Assembly: GCF_004152865.1 (NCBI RefSeq)
Contig: NZ_SEOO01000030.1
Location: 1-45,006 of the forward strand
DNA from: Sphingobium cupriresistens
GTDB lineage: Bacteria > Pseudomonadota > Alphaproteobacteria > Sphingomonadales > Sphingomonadaceae
Length of the DNA: 45,006 nucleotides
Direction of reading: 5' to 3'
The notes beneath the pieces were generated by a model, which saw only the letters and a list, made by a program, of their open reading frames with translations, did no database searches and was not told where the DNA came from. The translations under genes and the position numbers were made by a program. Shown here one piece after another: positions 1 to 5,851 of this stretch; the stretch's first letter is position 1, and every line of letters starts with the position of its first letter.

Positions 1-1
1 T

Positions 2-139
2 CCCGGCCCAATATCTCCACCGCCGTCCCTCGCTTTGGCTCAGGACGTCCATAACGACGTCCTTATGGACGTCTCTTACGCGCTCACATCACAGCAAGGC
101 AGGCGGCCTCAACCGGTCGGTTACGGAGAATGTACATGA
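2..139 (+). other. Possible 3' tail of an upstream gene, or leader of the capsid gene
   Basis: One frame is open from base 2 to a TGA at 137-139, which would overlap the capsid ATG at 136 as ATGA, the junction style used through this cluster. In RcGTA-type clusters the gene before the capsid is the prohead protease, so this could be its C-terminus. The 45 residues visible carry no motif I recognise, and the stretch also contains an inverted repeat, so an untranslated leader is equally possible. Confidence 0.25.
44..73. repeat. 11-bp inverted repeat upstream of the capsid gene
   Basis: The arms GACGTCCATAA (44-54) and TTATGGACGTC (63-73) are perfectly complementary. The 8-base spacer contains a third GACGTCC. 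No T-tract follows, so it does not look like an intrinsic terminator. It could be an operator or an mRNA hairpin in front of the capsid gene. Confidence 0.6.
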
Positions 140-1263
140 CGGATCAGGTGACGGACGCACTGGAAGCGCGGTTCGATGCGGTGGTGCAGGGGGAGCGGAT
201 CGATGGACTGGAGGGGGAGATTGCGGCGCTGAAAGGGGCTTTGCTGGCCGCGCAGCGACCGGCGCTGGATGGCGTGAAAGGGGGCGCGGTCGATCCGGCG
301 CGGGCGGCGTTTGTCGATCGCTATCTGCGGCAGGGGCATGAAGCGGGCGTGGAGCTGAAGAGCTTTTCCGGGGCGAGCGGTGGCGCGGGCGGCTATGCGG
401 TGCCGCGGGAGATCGACCAGTTGATCGGATCGACGCTCAAGGCCATTTCGCCGATCCGCGGCATCGCCAATGTGGTGCGCACCGGAACGGCGGGGTATCG
501 CAAGCTGGTGACGTCGGGCGGCATCGTGTCGGGCTGGGCGAGCGAGACGGGCGCGCGGGCCGAGACGGGGACGCCTGTCTTTAACGAGATCGCGCCGCCC
601 AGCGGCGAGCTGTTCGCCAATCCGGCGGCCAGCCAGGCGATGCTGGACGATGCGCAATTCGATGTCGAAGCCTGGCTGGCGAGCGAGATCGCGCGCGAAT
701 TTGCGGCAGCGGAGGGCGCGGCCTTCGTCAACGGCAATGGGACGAACAAGCCCAAGGGTTTCCTGACCTATACCACGACCAATGAGGTCGACGGCGTGCG
801 CGCCTTTGGCTCGCTGCAATATCTGGCGTCGGGCGCGGCGGGCGCCTTTGCCGCGTCGAACCCGCAGGACAAGCTGATCGACCTGGTCCAGAGCCTGCGC
901 GCGCCCTATCGCCAGGGGGCGAGCTTCGTGATGAACAGCGCCACGCTGGCGGCGGTGCGCAAGATGAAGACGAGCGACGGCGCGTTCATCTGGCAGCCGG
1001 GGCTGAGCGGCGGACAGCCCGCAACCTTGCTGGGCTATCCGGTGGTCGAGGCGGAGGACATGCCCGATATCGCCGCCAACAGCCTGTCGATCGCTTTCGG
1101 CAATTTCCAGGCCGGCTATGTCATCGCCGAACGCAGCGAGACGAGCATCCTGCGCGATCCGTTCAGCAACAAGCCGTTCGTGCATTTCTACGCCGTCAAG
1201 CGGATCGGCGGCGCGGTGGCCAATAGCGAGGCGATCAAGTTGATGAAGTTCGCCGCTTCGTGA
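136..1263 (+). CDS. GTA/phage major capsid protein, HK97 fold (RcGTA gp5-like)
   Basis: This is the major capsid protein that forms the head shell of a gene-transfer-agent-like particle. It has 375 residues. The N-terminal 40 or so residues are charged and helical, like a scaffolding delta domain, and are followed by an HK97-type body from about residue 80. Phrases such as GSGWASE-like 'VSGWASETGA', 'NGNGTNKPKGFLTY', 'SFVMNS', 'LLGYPVVEAEDMPDI' and the ending 'AIKLMKF' match my recollection of RcGTA gp5 closely. I chose the ATG at 136 over the in-frame ATG at 130 because GGAG at 125-128 is 7 bases from 136 and only one base from 130. The gene is the first complete one of the virion cluster; terminase, portal and protease would lie to the left, outside the window. 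A hairpin with a T-tract follows it at 1364-1393. Confidence 0.95.
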   Translation: MTDQVTDALEARFDAVVQGERIDGLEGEIAALKGALLAAQRPALDGVKGGAVDPARAAFVDRYLRQGHEAGVELKSFSGASGGAGGYAVPREIDQLIGSTLKAISPIRGIANVVRTGTAGYRKLVTSGGIVSGWASETGARAETGTPVFNEIAPPSGELFANPAASQAMLDDAQFDVEAWLASEIAREFAAAEGAAFVNGNGTNKPKGFLTYTTTNEVDGVRAFGSLQYLASGAAGAFAASNPQDKLIDLVQSLRAPYRQGASFVMNSATLAAVRKMKTSDGAFIWQPGLSGGQPATLLGYPVVEAEDMPDIAANSLSIAFGNFQAGYVIAERSETSILRDPFSNKPFVHFYAVKRIGGAVANSEAIKLMKFAAS

Positions 1264-1295
1264 TGGGATGGGGGGAGGCTGCGTGTCCTTCCCCC

Positions 1296-1353
1296 TCTTC
1301 CAACTGCGCCTGAGCCCTGCGGGCTAAGGCTTCGTATCTTTCTCCGCTGGGGG
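1296..1353. repeat. Dispersed intergenic repeat, copy 1
   Basis: This stretch lies between the capsid gene and the fibre gene and shares an ordered set of words with 19021-19087. The shared words are CCAACT[G/T]CGCCT, CTGCG[G/C]GCTT-like, CT[T/G]CGTATC and an arm pair TTCTCC...GGAGAAGG. Spacing is nearly identical in the two copies. It reads as a member of a mobile or selfish intergenic repeat family and is not coding. Confidence 0.6.
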
Positions 1354-1363
1354 AGAAGGTTCT

Positions 1364-1393
1364 GGGGGAGCGTCCTTGCGCTCCCCCTTTTTT
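1364..1393 (+). terminator. Intrinsic terminator after the capsid gene
   Basis: Stem GGGGGAGCG (1364-1372), loop TCCTTG, stem CGCTCCCCC (1379-1387), then six T (1388-1393). This is a textbook rho-independent terminator. It sits about 100 bases after the capsid stop, inside the virion cluster, and would reduce transcription of the downstream tail genes relative to the capsid. The next gene starts 14 bases later, so read-through or a separate promoter is needed. Confidence 0.8.
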
Positions 1394-1407
1394 GTGAGGG
1401 GGCGGGC

Positions 1408-2863
1408 GTGGCGATCACGGAACTGGAGATGGCGGACCTGGTGCGCGAGACGTGCCATGCGGGGGGGCGCGGGGCCGCTGGCGCTGGGCGGGCCGTTGCC
1501 GGGCTATCGCGGCTTTGCCGCGGCGACTGGTCCTGGCGCGACCTTTCCCTATGTCATTCAGGGCGTAGCCGATCCCGGCCAATGGGAGGCGGGGACGGGC
1601 GGAATCGATGACGAAGGCCGCCTGGTGCGGGCGCCGCAAGCCTCTTCGGCGGGCGGCGGCGCGGTGGATTTCGTTGTAGGCGAGAAGCATGTCGGGCTGG
1701 CGCTGCACGCGGGTTGGGTCGCACAGGTCAACGATCATGGCCATGGGTTGGATGAGATTGCGGGGCTGGATACGGCGCTGGCGGGCAAGCAGGCGGCAAG
1801 CGACGAATTGAGCGCGATCGCGGCGCTGGCGACGAGCGGGTTCGGACGGGGATTGTTGACGCAGGCCGACGGCGCGGCGGTGCGATCCTATGTCGGGGCG
1901 CTGGGGGGCAGCGGCGAGGCGCAGATATCGGCCGGTACGCTGACGGTCAATGCCAGCGGCGCAGCCTTCACCCCGATCGCGAGCGAGACGATCACCGCCT
2001 ATCGCAATGAAGGGACCGCCATCATGGCGGTGCGCGGCGATGGGATCGGCGCGTCGATGCGGGCCTATGCCCATGGCGCCAGTTCCGCGTCGATGCGGCT
2101 CTATCGGGCGCTGGGATCGCAGGCGTCGCCGGCCAATCTGGAGAGCGGCGCGGTGATCGGCGACGTCGCTTCCTTCGCCTATATCGGCGGCGCGTTCGAG
2201 GAAGTGACGCGAATGCGCGCGACGCTGATATCGGCGTCGCCGGGCGCGTCGAACAAGCAGGTCATGTTTTCCTGGCACGCGACCCGCGACGGGACGAGCG
2301 GGGGGCCGGCCAGCCTGATGCGGTTGCAATATGGCATGGTCGATTTCGCCGGCCATGTCGCGCCGTTGACCGACAATATCTATGCGCTGGGCGGCGCTAC
2401 GACGCGCTGGAGCCAGGTATATGCGGCGAGCGGGACGATCAACACGTCCGACGCGCGGACCAAATGCGATGTCGGAACGGTCGACGATGCCCTGATCGAC
2501 GCCTGGGGCGCGGTCGGCTGGCGCCGCTATCGCTTCGTCGAGGCGGTGGCCGAGAAGGGCGACGCGGCGCGCTGGCATCTGGGGCTGGCGGCGCAGCAGG
2601 TGCGCGATGTGATCGATGCGCGATTGGGCGAAGGCGCGGCGATCCGCTGGGGGCTGTTGTGCCACGATAGATGGGACGCGGAGCCGGAATTGCGGAGCGA
2701 GGACGGCGCGATCGTGCGGGCGGCGCGGGATGCGGGAGAGCGGTGGGGCCTGCGCTATGACGAATGTTTCGCGCTGGAGGCGCTGTGGCAGCGGCGCGCG
2801 ATCGCGGCGCTGGCGGCGCGTCTGGATGCGCTGGAAACAGGAGGCGGCGATGCTGGCGGGTGA
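1408..2863 (+). CDS. Tail-fibre-like protein with C-terminal S74 autochaperone domain, frameshifted in a G7 tract
   Basis: The product would be a trimeric fibre or tailspike-type protein whose C-terminal S74 domain assists trimerisation and then cleaves itself off. The S74 signature is visible at 2441-2464 (NTSDARTK; Ser 347 and Lys 352 of the restored 484-residue protein form the expected dyad), followed by 'GLAAQQV' and a helical end. The natural start is GTG 1408 after a GAGGGGG ribosome site at 1396-1402, giving MAITELEMADLVRETC. That frame breaks at seven G (1461-1467). Removing one G joins it to GGAGPLALGGPLPGYRGF and a frame open to 2863. A fully open frame from 1376 exists, but its first 28 residues are Arg/Trp-rich and implausible. 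The G7 may be a sequencing error, an inactivating mutation or a phase switch. In RcGTA the position after the capsid is held by the adaptor gene, so a fibre gene here is unusual. Confidence 0.8.
1461..1467 (+). repeat. Homopolymeric G7 tract at the frameshift in the fibre gene
   Basis: Seven consecutive G fall exactly where the coding frame of the fibre gene changes from the GTG-1408 frame to the long downstream frame. A six-G version would restore one continuous 484-codon gene. Tracts of this kind slip in replication and are also prone to base-calling error. Confidence 0.85.
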
Positions 2864-3011
2864 GGCGATCGGCGCGGGCGCGCTGGGCGCGGTGCGGGTG
2901 GCGACGCCGGGGCCGTGGGACTGGGGCGTCCGGCCGGGGCAGGGCGCGCGGGTGGCCGCGCGCGAGGGGGCGATGCGGCCCGATCAACATGAGGGGAGCA
3001 AGGTCCGATGA
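2850..3011 (+). CDS. Small virion-cluster protein of unknown function (53 aa)
   Basis: This is a 53-residue Gly/Ala/Arg-rich protein with no domain I recognise. It starts at ATG 2850, inside the last codons of the fibre gene, behind a strong AGGAGG at 2839-2844. Its TGA at 3009-3011 overlaps the next ATG at 3008. The ribosome site and the double overlap argue that it is really translated. Its place between the fibre and the adaptor-like gene suggests a small accessory or linker of the fibre module, but that is inference from position only. Confidence 0.55.
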   Translation: MLAGEAIGAGALGAVRVATPGPWDWGVRPGQGARVAAREGAMRPDQHEGSKVR

Positions 3012-3198
3012 GCCTTTTTGTCAAAGACCCGCAGGCGCGGGTCGATCATGCGATCGACTGGTCCGCCTATCTGGCCGGGCAGAGCCTAGTCGCCAGCCTG
3101 TGGCGGCGGAGCATTTCGTGGCGCGGGGCGGCGAAAGCGCGCCGCCGGCGGTGGTGAGCGCGCTGTGGCGGCCGTTCCGGCGGATGCGGCTGGCATGA
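3008..3198 (+). pseudogene. Fibre-tail adaptor-like protein, broken by a frameshift
   Basis: Reading from ATG 3008 gives MSLFVKDPQARVDHAIDW and then 'SLVASLW', which matches the start I recall for 'phage fiber-tail adaptor' proteins (VKDPxAxLDYxxDW). The frame then degenerates into Arg-rich sequence and stops early. In the -1 frame a plausible continuation appears, 'VAAEHFVARGGESAPPAVVSALW', ending at TGA 3196-3198, which overlaps the next ATG (3195) as ATGA. Inserting one base near 3098-3104 would join both halves into about 64 residues, still shorter than the roughly 100 residues of the family. This is therefore probably a decayed or mis-sequenced gene. Such adaptors attach the fibre to the tail, consistent with the S74 gene just upstream. 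Confidence 0.5.
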
Positions 3199-3386
3199 GG
3201 GCGCGGCTGGTGGCGCTGGTCGAGGCGCGGGCGGCGCGGCGGCGAGCGCGGATCGTCGCGGCGCTGGAGGCGGCCGGGGTGGCGGCGGTTGTCGAGGGCG
3301 CGGCGGTGCGGGCGTCCGCGCCGGGGCTGGCGGCGCGCTGGTGGCGCGATCTGGCGGTGCGGGACGCCGGGAGGAATGGGCTATGA
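3195..3386 (+). CDS. Small Ala/Arg-rich virion-cluster protein of unknown function (63 aa)
   Basis: This 63-residue protein starts at ATG 3195 inside the stop of the preceding frame, and its TGA (3384-3386) overlaps the ATG of the DUF3168 gene (3383). The sequence reads as a basic helix (VEARAARRRARIVAALEAAG) followed by a short beta-like stretch and 'LAARWWRDLAVRD'. Small proteins of this kind occur at this place in sphingomonad GTA-like clusters, but I cannot assign a function. It is too short to be a normal gp6 adaptor or gp7 stopper. Overlaps at both ends support it as a real gene. Confidence 0.6.
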   Translation: MRARLVALVEARAARRRARIVAALEAAGVAAVVEGAAVRASAPGLAARWWRDLAVRDAGRNGL

Positions 3387-3787
3387 GTGCGGAAGTGGCG
3401 GCGCGGGCGGCGGTGATCGCCGCATTGCGGGCGGACGGGGCGCTGATGGACGGGCTGAACGACCTATATGATAGCGAGCCGGGGCGGGCGAGCGCGCCCT
3501 ATGGCCATGTGGGCGAATGTATCGGCGCGGACTGGGGCGGCAAGGATGTCGAGGGGCGCGAGGTGCGGCTGACCATCGGTCTGCGGAGCGCGGACGAGAC
3601 GCCGGCGCGGCTGGCGGGGATGATCGCGCGGATCGATCCGGCGATCGGCCAGGCGCAGGCGCGCGATGGATGGCGGATCGTCACCGCGCGGCTGGTGCGG
3701 TCGCGGGTGGCGCGGGATGGCGCGGGCGCGGCCTTGGAGTGGCGGGCGGTGATCGACTATCGGTTGCGGGTGGTGCGGGAGGGGTAA
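3383..3787 (+). CDS. Tail-completion/terminator protein, DUF3168 (RcGTA gp8-like)
   Basis: DUF3168 proteins cap the tail tube and join it to the head in siphovirus-like particles; RcGTA gp8 belongs here. The 134-residue product has the family pattern: an N-terminal helix (AVIAALRADGAL), 'NDLYDSEPG', 'PYGHVGE', a central 'EVRLTIGLRSADE', and a C-terminal strand pair ending 'IDYRLRVVRE'. The ATG at 3383 is preceded by GGAGG at 3370-3374 and overlaps the upstream stop. It is the last plus-strand gene before the cluster is interrupted by a minus-strand gene; its stop is 18 bases from the end of that gene. Confidence 0.88.
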   Translation: MSAEVAARAAVIAALRADGALMDGLNDLYDSEPGRASAPYGHVGECIGADWGGKDVEGREVRLTIGLRSADETPARLAGMIARIDPAIGQAQARDGWRIVTARLVRSRVARDGAGAALEWRAVIDYRLRVVREG

Positions 3788-3805
3788 TGCCCCTCCCGAT
3801 GGAAG

Positions 3806-4129
3806 TTAGCCCGACTGGCTGTTTTCCTCATATTCGCTGGTGATCTTGTCGACATATTCCGCGATCTGTTCGTCGGCGTCGCTGTTGGCGGCGGCGTCGG
3901 GCATCTTGTCGGCCTTGTTCTGGGCGACGATCGCGGCGCGGAAGGCGGCTTCCTTGTCGGCGCAGGCTTTTTTCATTGCGGACTGGAAATCGCCGACCGG
4001 CAATTTCTTTTCCAGCGCGGGCTGAACCTGGGCGCTGAGGCATTTGGAAAATTCCTTGCGCCCGGCGCCGACAGCGTCAGCGGACGGGGCGGCGGCCAGC
4101 ATCATCACGAGCGAAGCGGCAACAATCAT
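3806..4129 (-). CDS. Small exported helical protein, antisense within the virion cluster
   Basis: This is a 107-residue protein with a clear signal peptide (MIVAASLVMMLAAAPSADA, residues 1-19). The mature part is charged and helical, with two cysteines ('FSKCLS', 'KKACADKE') that could form a disulfide, and an acidic end. It starts at ATG 4129 behind GGAGAGG. It is transcribed against the virion operon and separates DUF3168 from the major tail protein, two genes that are normally adjacent. No family is recognised. It may be a cargo (moron-type) gene with its own promoter in 4130-4285, or a host periplasmic protein inserted by rearrangement. Confidence 0.75.
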   Translation of the reverse strand: MIVAASLVMMLAAAPSADAVGAGRKEFSKCLSAQVQPALEKKLPVGDFQSAMKKACADKEAAFRAAIVAQNKADKMPDAAANSDADEQIAEYVDKITSEYEENSQSG

Positions 4130-4185
4130 AGAAACCTCTCCATAGCGGCGTCTTCACGTCGATGGCGGCGTGTCCACGCTGCGAC

Positions 4186-4221
4186 CGGATGGTCGAATGC
4201 CATCCGAGTCTTTTATTTTTT
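4186..4221 (+). terminator. Possible terminator upstream of the major tail protein gene
   Basis: Stem CGGATGG (4186-4192), 7-base loop, stem CCATCCG (4200-4206), then AGTC and TTTTATTTTTT (4211-4221). On the plus strand this would stop transcription that came through the antisense gene from the DUF3168 side. It lies in the 156-base divergent region between the exported protein and the tail gene, which may also hold promoters. Confidence 0.45.
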
Positions 4222-4285
4222 CGCGATTTTCCGGGCGGCAGCAGGGTGCTTGCCGCGTCGGGGTCGCTTGGCTGGAGAATGCGCC

Positions 4286-4693
4286 ATGGGCGTCGAAAAG
4301 GGAAGTGCGTTTCTGCTCAAAGTGAGCGACGGAAACATGCCTGCAACATATGCGACGGTGGCCGGGATGCGGACCACCCAGTTGTCGGTGAATGGCGAGG
4401 CGGTGAACATCACCAGCAAGGATTCGGGCGGCTGGCGCGAATTGCTGTCGGGCGCGGGGGTGCGATCGGTCAGCGTGTCGGCGGCGGGGCTGTTCACTGG
4501 CTCTGCGGCGGAGGTGCGCATCCGCAACCATGCGCTGTCGGGCACGATCGAGGATTATGAGCTGAGCTTCGAAAGCGGCGAGCGGATGCGCGGGCGATTT
4601 CTGGTGACGCGGCTGGACTATGCCGGGGACTATAATGGCGAGCGCAATTATGCGCTGAGCCTGGAAAGCAGCGGCGCGGTGGTGAGCGAATGA
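4286..4693 (+). CDS. Major tail protein, TP901-1 family (RcGTA gp9-like)
   Basis: This protein forms the rings of the tail tube. The 135-residue product starts MGVEKGSAFLLKV, the usual start of this GTA tail protein, followed by 'TVAGMRTTQLSVNGEAVNITSKDS', 'WRELLSGAGVRSVSVSAAGLF' and 'YELSFESGERMRGRFLVTRLDYAGDYNGE', a typical tail-tube beta-sandwich pattern. ATG 4286 has GGAG at 4274-4277, 8 bases upstream; an in-frame ATG at 4250 has no such site and would add residues foreign to the family. The TGA overlaps the next ATG at 4690. Confidence 0.9.
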   Translation: MGVEKGSAFLLKVSDGNMPATYATVAGMRTTQLSVNGEAVNITSKDSGGWRELLSGAGVRSVSVSAAGLFTGSAAEVRIRNHALSGTIEDYELSFESGERMRGRFLVTRLDYAGDYNGERNYALSLESSGAVVSE

Positions 4694-5019
4694 GCGGGGC
4701 TGGCGCAAACCTGGAGCGGCCCAATCCCGAAAGGGGCGAGGCGGCGCTGGCGCTGGGCGGGGAGGTGCTGGCGCTGCGGCCGAGCTTTGCCGCGCTGGTG
4801 GCGGCGGAGGCGGAACTGGGGCCGCTGTTCGATCTGGTCGAGCGGGCGGCGGAGGGCAAGCTGTCGCTGGCCGATCTGGTGGCGTTGTTCTGGCATTGTC
4901 TGGTGGATCGCGAGGCGGTGAGCCGCGAGGCGCTGGGCGAGGCGGTGGTGGCGGTCGGGCTGGCGAAGGTGACGCCGGTGCTGAAAGCCGTTTTGCAGCA
5001 GATATTGGCGGGGAAGTGA
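4690..5019 (+). CDS. GTA gp10-like tail-assembly chaperone
   Basis: This 109-residue protein is of the GTA gp10 family, which sits between the tail tube and the tape measure and is thought to act as tail-assembly chaperone. Visible features are 'PERGEAALALGGEVLALRPSFAAL', an acidic helix (AAEAELGPLFDLVERA) and 'LADLVALFWHCL', typical of this family. It overlaps the upstream stop by ATGA and the downstream GTG by GTGA. In tailed phages the paired chaperones are often made by a ribosomal frameshift; here they are separate overlapping frames. Confidence 0.85.
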   Translation: MSGAGANLERPNPERGEAALALGGEVLALRPSFAALVAAEAELGPLFDLVERAAEGKLSLADLVALFWHCLVDREAVSREALGEAVVAVGLAKVTPVLKAVLQQILAGK

Positions 5020-5213
5020 CGCGCTTTGCGCAGGCCGCGGGGCGGCTGGCGGGGGTGGCCGGGTGGCTGCTGGGCTGGCGGCCGGACGAGTTCTGGCGCG
5101 CGACCCCGGCGGAACTGGCGGCGGTGTTGAAGGCGGCGCGGGGGGACGAGGCGCCGGGGGATGGCGTGGATGGCAGGGAGTTGGCGCGGTTGATGGGGGC
5201 GATGCCGGATTAA
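5016..5213 (+). CDS. Second tail-assembly chaperone (RcGTA gp10.1/rcc01693-like)
   Basis: This 65-residue protein starts at GTG 5016, overlapping the stop of the previous gene. The sequence MTRFAQAAGRLAGVAGWLLG, then 'WRPDEFWRATPAELA' and 'ELARLMGAMPD', matches the small chaperone family found before the GTA tape measure (phage_TAC type). The motif P-x-E-F-W-x-x-T-P-x-E is the family signature as I know it. Its position is canonical. A strong hairpin follows before the tape measure gene. Confidence 0.85.
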   Translation: MTRFAQAAGRLAGVAGWLLGWRPDEFWRATPAELAAVLKAARGDEAPGDGVDGRELARLMGAMPD

Positions 5214-5251
5214 GCATGAAGGTAGGTGTGTGGGGCGCGCCCCCACCCCAA

Positions 5252-5279
5252 CCCCTCCCCTGAAGGGGAGGGGCTTTTT
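5252..5279 (+). terminator. Terminator-like G/C hairpin repeat inside the tail operon
   Basis: Stem CCCCTCCCC (5252-5260), loop TGAA, stem GGGGAGGGG (5265-5273), then CTTTTT (5274-5279). It has all features of an intrinsic terminator. The preceding CCCCCACCCCAACCCC context is that of a repeat frequent in sphingomonad intergenic regions. Placed 18 bases before the tape measure gene, it would lower expression of the distal tail genes. Confidence 0.7.
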
Positions 5280-5296
5280 AGGTTGGGAGGCGGGCT

Positions 5297-5851
5297 GTGG
5301 ACGAGGAAATCGAGACGCTGGTGGTGCGGGTGCGGGCCGACACGCAGGGGTTGAACCGCGATGTCGAGGCGATGCGGGCGGGGCTGGAAGGGTCGCTGGG
5401 CGATGGGGCGGACCGGGCCGGGCGGCGGATCGAGCAGGGTCTGATGCGCGCGGTGCGGACCGGCAAGTTCGGGTTCGAGGATCTGCGCCGGATCGCGGTC
5501 AGTGTGCTGGACGAGATTGCAGCGAGCGCTTTGCGGTCGGCCGTGGGCGGCGGGAGCAGCGGGGGCGGGTTGGGGAGCCTGGGCGCGTCGCTGCTGACGT
5601 CGGCATTAGGTTTGCCGGGACGGGCGACCGGGGGGCCGGTGACGCCTGGGCGCGCCTATATGGTCGGTGAGCGCGGGCCGGAGATGTTCGTGCCCACGAG
5701 CAGCGGGCAGGTGGTCGCGCATGGCGGCGGCGGGGCGCGCGACGTGCGGGTGAGCATCGCGATCAATGGGCGCGGTGGGGAGAGCGAGCCGCGGTTGCTG
5801 GCGCGCAGCGCGCGGCAGGTGGCGCGGGCGGTGAAGGGGGCGCTGGGCTGA
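5297..5851 (+). CDS. Short tail tape measure protein (RcGTA gp11-like)
   Basis: Tape measure proteins set tail length and help DNA ejection. This one has 184 residues, short as in GTA particles. It starts at GTG 5297, 6 bases after GGGAGG (5285-5290). The N-terminal half is helical (ETLVVRVRADTQGLNRDV...), then comes a Gly/Ser linker (about residues 90-105), and a C-terminal segment 'GRAYMVGERGPEMFVP' that is the usual C-terminal mark of short tape measure proteins. Its stop overlaps the ATG of the next gene (TGATG). Confidence 0.88.
   Translation: MDEEIETLVVRVRADTQGLNRDVEAMRAGLEGSLGDGADRAGRRIEQGLMRAVRTGKFGFEDLRRIAVSVLDEIAASALRSAVGGGSSGGGLGSLGASLLTSALGLPGRATGGPVTPGRAYMVGERGPEMFVPTSSGQVVAHGGGGARDVRVSIAINGRGGESEPRLLARSARQVARAVKGALG

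Noticed and set aside
1376..1460. Alternative start of the fibre gene in the open frame from 1376
   Set aside because: The first 28 residues are Arg/Trp-rich and begin within the terminator hairpin. The GTG-1408 frame, with a ribosome site, is the better start, which implies a frameshift.
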